From: Watersipora subatra
Taxonomy: Eukaryota; Bryozoa; Gymnolaemata; Cheilostomatida; Watersiporidae
Assembly (NCBI RefSeq): GCF_963576615.1
Contig: NC_088710.1
Location: 5,436,001 to 5,500,000 of the forward strand
Direction: 5' to 3'
Length of the DNA: 64,000 nucleotides
The notes under the pieces were generated by a model. That model made no database searches and was not told the DNA's origin. It worked only from the letters and a program-made list of their open reading frames with translations. Position numbers and translations under genes: made by a program. The first letter of the stretch is position 1, and each line of letters starts with the position of its first letter. Positions 11,481 to 23,200 of the stretch are shown in pieces.

Positions 11481-11927
11481 AGTATCATATAGTTTTTAAA
11501 TTATTTGACTACCCTAGGACACATATTTCGCTAGTATTTAGTTTCGTGAGTGGCATACAGAGTAAAATTTCGCTGCAACTTAACTTCGCAGCTCTGATGA
11601 GTGCGAAAATATAGTGATGTGAAAATAAATGCAGTGGAACAAACATAATTAGATTCATCAGGTCCAGTTCACTGTTACGAAATTGTTTTCAATTTACGAC
11701 TAGTTTGTATTTGTAAACCGCAGGTAAAAATGTGTTGATGGGATCGATAATGCAATTTGATCGCTTGCTGCCATTTGTTTCTTGGACTATCAATGACGTC
11801 AAGGCCCCTCCCGCCATGACTGATGCGGTACCGATATGAGATCTCAAGTATTTATAGCACGCGGTGGCCATGGCTCCGGGTTGTTTTTGTTTTTGGTTGG
11901 TGATAAAATTCATCACTACAATAATTA
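11481..11927. other. Unassigned sequence
   Basis: No gene supported. The reading frames here have no recognisable domain and run into the inverted-repeat arm. Confidence 0.45.
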
Positions 11928-13456
11928 TTATCCCACGAGCAAACGAGCGGAGCGATGTGTGCGAGTTTTTTATGATAAATGCATGTGCACACAACTTACG
12001 AAAATTATTCATCAACAATGAGACGAACCCTTGGCTAGAAATTTCATCAAGAAATTTAAGCATCGGAATGTAAAGTCGTAAAAGTATAATAACGATACAA
12101 AACACATTTAAACCTATTTAAATATGTTACCAAGTCTTTGTAAATTGTCGGTATTATCTTTAAACTTACCCATCTGATCGGATTATACACAAATAGACAG
12201 ATTTATTTGAACGAAAATCGCCACAAAAAGCTTGAAAAGCTCGGTTTAATAAAAGTTAAGACCGAAAATTGAAACGCCAATAAAGCCGTGCGACCGATTG
12301 TAGAACTATTTAGTAGTGCGTATTTCACGAGAAAACCGTGTTCATTTTACCAGTCTATGGTACTGTTTACTTGTAATCGAATTTATTCGAAGGTTTTTGT
12401 AATAAACGTAGACCGTTTGAGGCGTAGACCGATTTACAGGTACGAAATTGTGGTACACCGTTTATCAGCCTATGTTTTTTGTCCAATCACCGAAGGTTTC
12501 ATTATTTAAAACGTTAGCCGAAATCCTTTACAACTTACGTACAAGCTAGGGCCAAACTACAACGCCCCTTCATGACGAGAACATTTTTTATTTTGCTACA
12601 TTTTTATACGAGTGAATGCTCCTACCCGCTTTCTGTTAAAGATCGCTTATCAAAACCATTCTACATTCAACGCAACCAACTTTGAAACTGTATAGTACAC
12701 AGTAGCTTGCCATTTTACTTCTAATTTTGCATTTCAGAATTATAATAAAAATATTTCTTTATCGTTGTCGAATTACATACATTACAGTAAATTAGGCCTA
12801 TAGCTTTATAACACTTTTATAACAGCTTTTATTTTGCTGCAGTTTGCAGAAATCTTCGAGACGCATTAATGCTCATAGGTTTTCTATTATTGCTGTATTA
12901 CTATATTAACAATATTGGTTATTTTAATAATATCAGTGCATTTTACTTATAATATTGGCCAACATTGCATTTCTCCTATTGCAAGAGAGAGATATAAACG
13001 TAATATTTTCCTTTCATTGTTGTTGTTTGTCATGACCAAACACTTTTTAAATAAATTTTCTAAAAACCTATATAAATACCACAACTTCTTGATATTGCTA
13101 CCTATGACGTTTTGAAATGTAAACAAAATTGTGTATTGGTTTTCTATTATTACTATATTAATAAAATTGATTATTCTAAGAATATCAGTGCATTTTACTT
13201 CTAATATTGGCCAATATTGCATTTCTCCTGTTGCAGGGGGAAAATATAAACATCTTTTCCATTCATTATTGCTTATTGTTGTATATAATAACACCCACAC
13301 CCAGTACATTACAGCTACCATTGCAGTTATCCTATTGCACTGCAGAGCCATTTGATTGCTAATATTGCATTTCTCAACCATTAGTACCCTTTATTTTTTT
13401 GCCAATATCTCTGGCCATCTCTTTGGTCTTGGGCTGTATGACAGTGGAATTTCTAG
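11928..13456 (-). repeat. Left inverted arm
   Basis: Inverted relative to 15022-16104 and 33745-35281. About 1.53 kb, nearly the same length as the 33.7-kb copy. It contains two versions of the block around TAATATTGGCCAA-TATTGCATTTCTCC. Confidence 0.7.
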
Positions 13457-15712
13457 TTCAATTTTATGACTTTCCCTACCAGACTTTCATCCTCATCAGT
13501 TACAAATTCAGTGACTAAACTAATATCATCATCTTCCTCATTTGTCTTGGCTTTTCCAAAAAAACCTGTTATCATAATTTGCTTTGCCATGCTGCTCAAT
13601 CGGTGTATTAGCTATAAGGAGTTTAGCAGAAATTGCCAAATGAGCCAACCACACACGAAAAATGCCTTCATTTCTAATACGTATGACGATTTTATTGTGA
13701 ATATTAATGACCAAAGCTATTTAATTTCATGTTTTCGCTCGTTCGTTATGATAGTTTAGTTTCGCTCATGAAATTTTCGCGAAAGGATGACTCCGCGACA
13801 ACGCGAAAGTTAGATTAGGCGAATACACAAGTGTCCTAGGGTATTAGTGATCTCATATAAATGAAAATTGTCTTCTCAACAGCAAAGTGAGGATAACTCT
13901 AAGTATATAATTCCAGTGCGGCATGTTATTACGTAAGCTGTGTACCTGGTTTGAGAACATAAAGATCATCTATGGTGGCAGTGTTTATCTTCGCTTCAAC
14001 CAGTCGCATTTTTCCTGACTCGTCTCTAATAACCACTTCTTCCTCATCTGTGTCTACCTACAACGGTGTCAGATATATAATATCTACATGCCTAGAGCTT
14101 CATTTCCTATCATCATACTGTGGCAGATTGCACTATAGATAATGAGAACAAAAAGATTTTACAACAGTATGAAATATTGTAAATAGCAGCAGCCACATAT
14201 AAACATTAACCACAGTGGCTACAAATGAAGGAATATGGTATTGAACACGTCTCATGTTGCCTACAGCAGTGATCTTCCAAACTTTGAGGTCATACTGCCT
14301 CTAACGACAGAATTCTAGTAAACATGTATATTGTAACCTTTAGTGTTTTCCAAACGATACTGAAAACCCTGTACAAAAAAATTCATTTGGGTTGAGATCC
14401 ATGAGACAAGTAGTAAACTAATTCTCTGCAGAGGAAATAAATGAACAAAAATATTTTTATTTTGTTCCCTTAATTTGATGTTTTCTTTGGGTAATATTAG
14501 TTATAGTCTATTAATAGTCATAGTCTATTTGGGTAATATTAGTCCAGTCATAGTCTATTACAGTGGACCCCGGCATACAATTTTAATATTTCCAGTGTTG
14601 GCATCGTGGGGTAAAAACTTTGTGTACAGGGGTGTAGAAACCCATATTAAATAACTAATGCAAACATCCCCTGGTAAAAATCATCAAAACTTTATATACA
14701 TACTGGACATGATTGAAAATCGGTAACAAAATAATATGTTAGCCTTAGTAACTATAGTTACCGACAGTAACTTTAGTGGTTATGATCTGCAAAAAAATGT
14801 AACAGGGCAATGCACTATGTACAGTACGTACCGTAGGAAGTTTTTACCTTCGAGGCAGACGCATAGCATAAATGTTGGATTTAACTGAAATGAATTTAGC
14901 TTACTAAACACACACTTGAAGCTAAGCTTTATTATGTATTTTTAACTATTTTATTGAAATTCAACTTTTTCATCGGCTAAAATTTTATCACCTATGTTTT
15001 CGATTTCGTTCTAGCAATAATTAACTAAAAATTCCACTGTCATACAGCCCTCGACCAAAGAGATATTGGAAAAAAAAGAGTACTGATGGTTGAGAAATGC
15101 AATATTAGCAGGCAAATGGTACTGCAGTGCAATAGGATAATTGCAATGGTAGCTGTAATGTACTGGGTGTTATTATATACAACAAATAGCAATAATGAAA
15201 GGAAAAAATTATATGTTTATATCTCTCCCCCTGTAATAGGAGAAATGCAATATTGGCAAATATTAGAAGTAAAATGCACTGATATTATTAGAATAACCAA
15301 TATTATTAATATAGTAATAATATAAAACCAATGCACAATATTGTTTACATTTCGAAACGTCATAGCTACCAATATCAAGAAGTTGTGATATTTATATAGA
15401 TTTTTAGAAAATCTGTACTACGTAGTCATTGTTCTGTAGTCATCCGAACTTATAATTAAATATTGTAATAATCTCACAAAGATCGTTAGAAAAAAAATCA
15501 TCGTCATTTCCTTTACTTACACTGCGTTGGACATCAGTTAGAATACCAAAGCACTCAGGAGTGTCTAAAATGTCAGTTACTTTGAAATCGGCAATAATGA
15601 AACTTTCATGAAATGATTTCAGTACTCCTATCTTAATTACAGAAACCTTCGGCAATTCGACAACGCTATAGACTGGTGAAATGTGCACATTATTTTTCCA
15701 TGAAATGCGCAC
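13453..15712 (-). CDS. Candidate three-exon gene, unrecognised product
   Basis: Three minus-strand exons join in consistent phase: 15712-15521 (64 codons from an ATG, donor AGT|gtaagt, phase 0), 14057-13946 (acceptor ttgtag, donor CCAG|gtacac, phase 1) and 13565-13453 (acceptor ataacag, stop TAG). The joined product would be about 138 residues. Exon 1 contains ELPKVSVIKIGVLKSF. Exon 2 is acidic then basic (VDTDEEEVVIRDESGKMRLV). Exon 3 is acidic and ends LVGKVIKLN. The intron between exons 1 and 2 holds a mariner-like remnant. Part of exon 1 reads similarly in the 33.7-kb copy ([17 protein letters not shown] there, HISPVYSVVELPKVSVI here), so the frame may belong to the repeat family. Exon 1 has a faint resemblance to Gar1/NAF1-type proteins, too weak to name it. 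The true start could lie in another exon. Acceptors are weak in pyrimidines, so this is moderate evidence only. Confidence 0.4.
14561..15015 (+). mobile_element. Mariner-like MITE remnant
   Basis: Starts after TA with CAGTGGACCCCGGCATAC. The following sequence matches the reverse complement of about 7200-7587 and a stretch of 42780-42905 (TTACCTTCGAGGCAGAC). The right tip is not found, so it is probably truncated at the inner edge of the right inverted arm. Confidence 0.5.
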
Positions 15713-16104
15713 GACTTAATCGTTCTATTCTCTGTCGCTCGGCGTTTCAATTTCTGGTCTTAACTTTTATCAAACCAAGCTTGCCAAGCGTTTTGTGATA
15801 AATTTCAGCCAAATTAATTTGTCTATTTGTGTATAATCCGTTCAGATGGGTAAGTTTTAAGATAGGTAATGCCGACGGTTTACAAAGACTTGGTAACATA
15901 TTTAAATAGGCTTATATGTGTTTTGCATCATTATTATACTTTAACGACTCTACAAAACGATGGTGAAATTTGTTGATCAGATTTCAAAACAAGGGTTTGT
16001 CTCATTGTTGATGAATAATTTTCGCAAGTTGTGTGCACATGCATTTATCATAAAAACTCTCAAACTTCGCTCCCACTCGTTTGGTCGTGGGATAACGCCG
16101 AACT
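15022..16104 (+). repeat. Right inverted arm
   Basis: Inverted copy of 11928-13456, about 1.08 kb, lacking the internal duplication. It contains the candidate exon 1 (15521-15712, minus strand) and ends GTCGTGGGATAA. Confidence 0.7.
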
Positions 16105-16460
16105 GAGCGAGATCGAGCATCGTATTTTTTTCATTCGTCATTAGAGGGATTTCGGCAAATAGCATATCAGCTTATTTATTATTCCAATGTAATCAGCACA
16201 CCTACTGCCAAATTTGATTTTTGAAGAAATTTGTGTTAGTATCGTATGGCGAAAAGTATTTCATATGGAGAAGGCAAAATATATTCTATTTGGAGAGAGC
16301 AAAAAATCATCAAGTTCTACATTATAAGGCGAAAAAATCGTATACCAGGGTCATCGTAGCCTGATTGCACACTGTTACGTACATGAAGCTGAAAGGCTTG
16401 TCTGCATATCTATACACTTGTTAGACTAAGACCAGCAACTATTTAGATTCTCCAACCTTT
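16105..16460. other. Unassigned sequence
   Basis: No gene or repeat recognised between the inverted-repeat element and the minisatellite. Confidence 0.5.
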
Positions 16461-17590
16461 AAAATACCTCTATATCACACCAGACCATATCAAAAACACC
16501 TCTATATCATACCAGACCACATCAAAAACACCTCTATATCATACCAGACCACATCTAACACACCTCTATATCCTGCCAAACCACATCTAAAACACCTTTA
16601 TATCACACTAGACCACACCAAAACACCTTTACACCACAACAGACCACACCTAAAACACTTATATATGATACCAGACGATATCTAAAACACCTCTATGTCC
16701 TGCCAGACTACATCTAGAACAACTCTATCTCCTACCAGACCACATCTTAAACACCTCTATATTATACTAGACCACATCTTAAACACCTCTATATTATACT
16801 AGACCACATCTTCAACACCTCTATATTATACTAGACCACATCTTAAACACCTCTATATTATACTAGACCACATCTTAAACACCTCTATATTATACTAGAC
16901 CACATCTTAAACACCTCTATATTATACTAGACCACATCTTAAACACCTCTATATTATACTAGACCACATCTTCAACACCTCTATATTATACTAGACCACA
17001 TCTTAAACACCTCTATATTATACTAGACCACATCTTCAACACCTCTATATTATACTAGACCACATCTTAAACACCTCTATATTATACTAGACCACATCTT
17101 CAACACCTCTATATTATACTAGACCACATCTTAAACACCTCTATATTATACTAGACCACATCTTAAACACCTCTATATTATACTAGACCACATCTTAAAC
17201 ACCTCTATATTATACTAGACCACATCTTAAACACCTCTATATTATACTAGACCACATCTTAAACACCTCTATATTATACTAGACCACATTTAAAACACCT
17301 CTATATTATACTAGACCACATCTAAAACACCTCTATATTATACTAGACCACATCTTAAACACCTCTATATTATACTAGACCACATCTTAAACACCTCTAT
17401 ATTATACTAGACCACATCTTAAACATCTCTATATTATACTAGACCACATCCAAAACACCTCTATATTATACTAGACCACATCTTAAACACCTCTATATTA
17501 TACTAGACCACATCTTAAACATCCTCTGTACTATACGAATGCACATTTTTAACATGTCTATATCTTACTAGACCATATCTAAAACAGCTT
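16461..17590. repeat. 32-bp minisatellite
   Basis: About 33-35 head-to-tail copies of a 32-bp unit (ACCACATCTTAAACACCTCT plus ATATTATACTAG). The central copies (about 16742-17530) are nearly identical and the copies at both edges are diverged, the pattern of unequal exchange acting in the middle. No spacers, so not a CRISPR array. Confidence 0.95.
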
Positions 17591-17829
17591 AGATTTGACA
17601 ATTTAAGACACTTTAAAACTGCCATTCCTACACCCCTATAATGCTAGTTTGACAATATGTCAAGGAAACTGTTGTGTTCCTTTTACTGCTCTACAAGAAT
17701 CAAAACCACTCAGTGCAAGGGAATAAGATATATATATATTTCACCATATATATAATAATACAAGCAATTCAAGGTGGACAATGAACAGCATGCAAGAGAC
17801 TACCAGGGATCTATGATCATCGTTGCTCA
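17591..17829. other. Unassigned sequence with short TA microsatellite
   Basis: A TATATA run near 17728-17752. Nothing else recognised. Confidence 0.45.
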
Positions 17830-18030
17830 GGCACTCCTTTTATGCCCTCTTCTCTAAACGGCTCCGCCCCATCAGTAGCACGTCTGAATCAGGAGCATGT
17901 CTGACTCAGCAGCCAACCTTCGGCCAACTAGAAGTCTCACCGGCGGTTGTGTCTTTTGCCAAGCTCTGTCTCGTCCCAGTCATGACGTCAGCCACTTCGA
18001 TGTCGGTCAGGTAGCCAGCCCTGGCCTCGG
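17830..18030. promoter_or_regulatory. GC-richer island with CRE, ARE-like, GC-box motifs
   Basis: A locally GC-rich stretch in AT-rich surroundings. It holds a perfect CRE (TGACGTCA, 17983-17990), an antioxidant-response/Maf-like site (TGACTCAGCA, 17902-17911), a GC box (CCGCCCC, 17864-17870) and, on the minus strand, a TATA-like CATAAAAGG (17837-17845). It lies about 2.2 kb upstream of the first OSGIN coding exon and could be its promoter, with a leader exon ending at a GGTCAG|GTAGCC donor near 18009. It could instead be a minus-strand promoter or an old solo LTR. Motif matches alone do not decide. Confidence 0.3.
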
Positions 18031-20215
18031 CGATCTTCCTTCCCAAATACACTAATGTGACCAACTTTTATTTTGTAAATTAGTGTTAACTCAGTTATAT
18101 TTGAATTTGCTACACCTGGTCTTTGAGCGTCCACATATTTGGTGAGTTTCTGAGTTGTATGATGCTTTGTGCATTGTCACTGCTTCAGTGTTGGCCTGCT
18201 TTTAACATTTTTTGGACCATTTTAAACCACTTCAGTAGTACTTCTCAAGTTGGTGCATCTGATTGGCGCGTTGCGTACTGATTATGGAGTTCAACAATTT
18301 TTCATTATTATCACCAAACAGTGGTGATGTGAGCGGGTCACATCACTACTGTCTGATCACATCTGTCACATCCCCGCATACATGTCGTGATCGCATGAAA
18401 CTTTTTGTGCCGCTGCATGCAATTGGTAGCACTGGATAAGAAGGGCTCTCACTGTGTTAGAGTATGGAGGAGACGCTATCAGTGTCTATAGAGATGGGCT
18501 TTGGTAAGGGCCGAGTATGAAAATATTGAGGTTCGTTTGGATGTGCTCATGAATTTGGTAATGGGTATCCTAGGAGAGAAGTCCTTGAACAAAAGGAAGA
18601 GGAAAGCTGGGGAAATATTTTCTGTAAGTTTGCTGATATAAGTTTGTTGGTTTTATGAAGAACTCCAGAAAATGCATACTTGTGTCTGTTTGCAGACCTA
18701 GTTAAATTTCAGAAGTGAAGCTACAAGCAGCCGGTTAGCTTTGGGGAGGCCCCTTCCCAGCTTCCCTTCAGGTGTTACATGACCCACAATATGTGAGGCC
18801 TCTAAAATATTGTTAGTGACTTCATACTAAAAATATAATTGCTTGTTCAAACTAGGCTGATCATATTAAAATAAGTTTGGGATTTTACCGAACGATACTC
18901 TTAATACAAGACCCTTGAATTAAATGCTTATTGCCGATCAACAGCAATTAGTAGCATGACACTTCAAGTCTGGAGGAGTGAAGCAATTCATTAAGCCATC
19001 TCACTTTTTCAAATCGCATTAATCTTAGCAACATTTTCAGGGTCAAAATAAAAAAATGTTTAGCTATACCAGTCAAAAGGACATAACATACATTTACAAT
19101 TACGCCTTGAACCCAAACCAAACAGAAATACGTTGGCTTTTTGTTGTAACTGCACGACCAGTATTTTCTATTCGATGAGGTGGCCGAAGGTACCGCACTC
19201 TTCAAATGATATGCTAAAGCTTTAACGGTTGGCAAAGAAAGCGATCCTTTAACAGAGTCTATGCCAGACCCTGCCATAATACATGTACACTTAAATAACG
19301 CTTTAATCATAGACTTGTATGAAATAAAACCCATACAAACAACGTGATTTCTCTCCGATAGCGGGGGTTGGCATTAACTATAGAGATGAGACCTCTATGG
19401 TTTTACCATAAAATTGACTATCGCGAACACACTTTCAAGCGTGGGATTCTAGACGCAAGATTTAAGATGGTTTATTACACGCATAGGCAAACGATAAAAG
19501 CAACAGCTGATACTCCAAGGCTAACGCTGATTTGTCAAGCATGCTTTAAGCAGGTTTGTTCGATTTTTCTGCAGTTGTTCTACGCTGTAGGTAGCGGAAA
19601 GTACGTGCTCTCTGCATGGTATCTAGCCGTTGTTAAATATTTAGCAAAGGTTTTTACATGGACGATATTGACAACTATAAAATATTTCAGAATCGTAAAA
19701 TCAGACTATTATCATATGCATGGCTTGATTAACTTGATTTTGCTTGAACGTGTATTCCTAAAGGTTTTTTTAGTTTTGTTGCTTTGCATTTAGTTGCCCT
19801 GTCGGTATCACCAATACTTCAATTGCATACGTAAATGTATTTAGATGTTTACCTTAATTTACCGGCTACACTAGTAGGTGCAATATGTAATTCAGAATTG
19901 TCATGGCTGTTACTTTTAGTCCGTTGTAGCGCTTTTGTTTACCTGTTTGCCAAAAATATTGTTCTCAACGTCATACATTAAAATATGTGGTTGTTGCTAG
20001 TTTCAGGATGCCAACTAAAATTCATTGTCTATCATTATCGGGTTTTGCAATTCTAGGCGTAGTACATTAATGCATCGTTAGTTGATTGACTGTTCCTTCC
20101 AGCATTTGGTTGGTTATCATGTAAAGCTCATCTCTGAACAAGCAACCTACAAGTGTTCAAGGGGCGGGTGGCCCCAGGCAGTTGCCTATGCCAGCAATAT
20201 TATACCAACTCTGCG
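18031..20215. other. Region upstream of OSGIN, no coding exon seen
   Basis: Probably 5' untranslated and upstream sequence of OSGIN. The plus-strand open frame at 19368-19793 and the minus-strand frame at 18948-19334 show no domain and are rich in residues typical of AT-rich chance frames. Confidence 0.4.
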
Positions 20216-20249
20216 ATGACCTGCAAGGAAGTTGATGTACTTGTAGTAG
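20216..20249 (+). CDS. OSGIN: OSGIN coding exon 1
   Basis: [11 protein letters not shown], donor GTAG|gtaagg, phase 1. It ends inside the first glycine of the FAD-binding motif. Confidence 0.75.
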
Positions 20250-23200
20250 GTAAGGACTACTAGGCTTACATCTTATGGCAACATATTTTGCTGGGAATGA
20301 GATTACAAGTAGTTAGACCGAGTTTGTTGCAACCAAGTAGTGTTCAACTTGGCTGTGTAAAATAAATATTTAACCGTGAATAAAGCGTCGAGCTAATTCG
20401 GTCAAAACACTTTAGTTTTCATAATCTCTGTATAAAAAAGACTTCAAGTTAGAGACTTATTGAGAAAGGAACAAGTTTCTTTTGGTGTGAAATGGGTTTG
20501 TGAAAAACTTTTCTAGGATGTCTTTCAATTTGTTGTTTTGCAGATCGTTTTGCATTTTTGATAGGCATGCTCAGCATTACTAATCAGTTTTTCACATAGC
20601 ATGAAAAAATTGAAGTGCGACCATATTCCATATGCTTATTTAGGCAATGGCCCTTCTGCAATATCTCTATCATACCTGCTTTCTGGCTGGACCCCATACT
20701 ATCAACCACAGGAAGTCCCTGAGGATGATCTTTTGCATATGCGGCTGGCATATCAGAATAATGATATACCGTTTACTGAAATGGTAGCCACTGTTTATTA
20801 TTAACTTCTGCTGTCTACTAGTTTTCTTAGTTTAGCTTAAAGAAACTCCTTCAATGTTTTAAAGTAGTTAATTACAGGCTGACTCTGGTTGTCCCTTGAT
20901 TTGGAACCTTGTGTTTGACTGCTTTACGCGCATTGCACACATCTGATTCAATAGAATTATCTAAACTTCCTAAATAGAGGTTTTGCAATTTTTTAGCCAT
21001 TTTTGTCCACTGCAGCTTGCTCTAAAGTTTTCCTGTTACTTTTTGTGTCAAGGTTTTAGGTTTTTCATATCAGAAAGTCATGTAAATATCATTTGTTGAC
21101 ACATACAGGATCTCGCAGGTAGTGAAGGTGAAGGTCACCGTTTGTTTGCCAGGATCTCCAAGAGCTGAGTGATGGTCTTCAAGGAAGAACAGACAACCCT
21201 GTTGCTCTTGTCTTTGATCAGCTTTGCCACCCTTACGCTGATATGGGCAGCGATATTCCTAGCCAGCTTCACTGGGTCCGACAGAAGGAGAGGGCCGTCA
21301 GCCATCTCGTTATTGGAAAGGAACATCAGCCTGGTGGTGTATGGCAGGTACTGTCGTCATTCTCTAGTATAATTAGGTGAAAAACGTTTTTATCAAAATA
21401 ACTATCGGTCAATGTGGGCTTGATTGACTCGAAGGGCTAGAAATCAAGTGTGTTTTCACATATCTCATCAGCATTCACATGTACATGTGAGGATGTATCC
21501 CAATTGCCTTCACTCTAATACAGCAATACCTAACAGAACTTTTTCTATTAGGCTATAAGTTTCTTTGGAAATTTTTTAAAAAGATGTAAATTGCTGTCTA
21601 ATAGAGAATTTTCAGTTATAACAATTTTAACACGATGAGTTCCTTTAAAATCAACAAAAAACAACCTTTGCTTGCTTTAGTTCAGCTTACCGTAGTGTTT
21701 GTCCTTCACCTTTCCACAGTTTTTCTTCGTGAACTTGTCATAGTATATTGCCCTAAATTTACTTTAATAATTGTTCATGAACATTCCTCAAAACTCACTT
21801 TTCTCACGTGACATATATACATTTCGGATTAGATGGATAAATTGGTTTGTGATCAAATCTAATCAACCTATTGCCCTTGGTTTATCCGGTAAGGCAAAGA
21901 TTCGGGGAATTTCCTTGGTCTTTGTTAGCTACAGGGTCTGGTGAAAGTCTAGAAGGGGCTGTATAAGGCAACCTTTAGCGAAGATGGCTACTTTGTTATA
22001 CAAGTCACTGGGCATGGTTCTAGCGTCATGAGTTTGGCTTCATATGGAACAGGAAATACGTAACTTGCATTTTCTAGGATTAATCTTCCGTTATGCATAC
22101 TGACCCACCGAAATATCTTACTATGATTTATCCTCTCAACGGCCCAGCTATGGAATAACTAGCTCAACATTTTTTGTTGTTTTAAACATTATGTTATTAG
22201 TAGTTTTTAAATTTTCTTTGAATCTTTTGCTATAATTAGAAATCATTTTCCTAGACAGTTTAATATTTTGTTGCATTTTTTTGTAATGTTTGTCACTTTT
22301 TATCTACGTATTTTGAGAATAAAAAACAATGCTAAATATTACAATTACATATTACAATTATTACTTAGTAGAGCCACTAAATATTTTTCAATCCAGACTA
22401 AAGTCTTTGGAAAATATAATGTTTAACCTAATTCAAGTGCTGTCTAGACAATAGTTTTGTTACGGCTGCTGCGTATTGGCTATATACTCGGTAACTGATA
22501 GTGCCTTATGACTCATGTAGCTAAATATTAATACAACTTGCCTATGAATCGATAAAATTAATATTATATCTGGATGAAGCAACTTTTGAAAAGGTTTTGT
22601 TTTTGTGATTGGATTGGAACAATGTTATTTATCAAAGATACGTTTATCTGGATGATACATCTTGCTCGTAAAATTGACTTTGTTGAAAGATTGTTTTCCA
22701 GATGAACTCTCCTAAGACTCCAGACATTTTTGTGATGTTTACATCGTTAGATGTTAATATGATCTAAAAGTCCTGCTTCCTTTTGACCGGATGTTGTACT
22801 ATGTTGGCATCCATTGCATTTTTTTTCAAAGTAAGTAATAATTTTCACAACAAGTAGCCCGACTCGAGTTAATATCAATATGACGAAACATGTCCCCTCC
22901 AGTCCTTCTTCTTTCCACTTGACTGCTCAGAAGTTTTACTGATGTGATGTTCACCTTAGATTTATAGCTAACTAAGAACTCGGTCAATAATAGTTATGGA
23001 GTGATCATGTTGTTAACCAATCGCTGGTCAGCCGTCAAATCTGGCAGACTTGGCAGGTGTTCAAATTAGATAACGCCCTTGTGTTTTTGTTTGCAGCTCT
23101 ATTCCATGCAAAATGACCTCAGAACGAATATGCCATCAGGGTCTAGCCTCAGTGCTCTATTTGTTCAAGGGCTCTTGTTGAAAATATGGGAAAGTGGCCT

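Larger units (their letters stand above)
11928..16104. mobile_element. Composite element with long inverted arms, class unknown
   Basis: The left arm (11928-13456) and right arm (15022-16104) are inverted copies of one another around a loop of about 1.57 kb. The outer tips read TTATCCCACGA inward. The inner tips read about CTAGAAATTCCACTGTCATA outward from the loop. The arms share many blocks, for example CCCATCTGATCGGATTATAC with ATAATCCGTTCAGATGGG, and AATATGTTACCAAGTCTTTG with its complement. The left arm is longer because a block is repeated within it (about 12915-13015 and 13175-13275). A third copy of the arm, without a partner, is at 33745-35281. This could be an autonomous transposon with very long terminal inverted repeats, or two insertions of one repeat in opposite orientation. 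The loop and right arm carry a split reading frame (see 13453-15712). No transposase motif is recognised. Confidence 0.65.

Noticed and set aside
12947-13381. 144-codon minus-strand frame in the left inverted arm
   Set aside because: It crosses an internal duplication of the repeat, and the same repeat reads differently in the other copies.
16461-17590. CRISPR array
   Set aside because: Units are contiguous with no unique spacers, and the genome is a eukaryote.
17640-18150. Solo LTR
   Set aside because: It has promoter-like motifs and a CACATATTTGGTG-like end, but no second LTR, no clear tips and no target duplication; left as a regulatory island of uncertain nature.
19368-19793. 141-codon plus-strand frame upstream of OSGIN
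   Set aside because: No domain, composition typical of chance frames in AT-rich DNA, no splice or promoter support.
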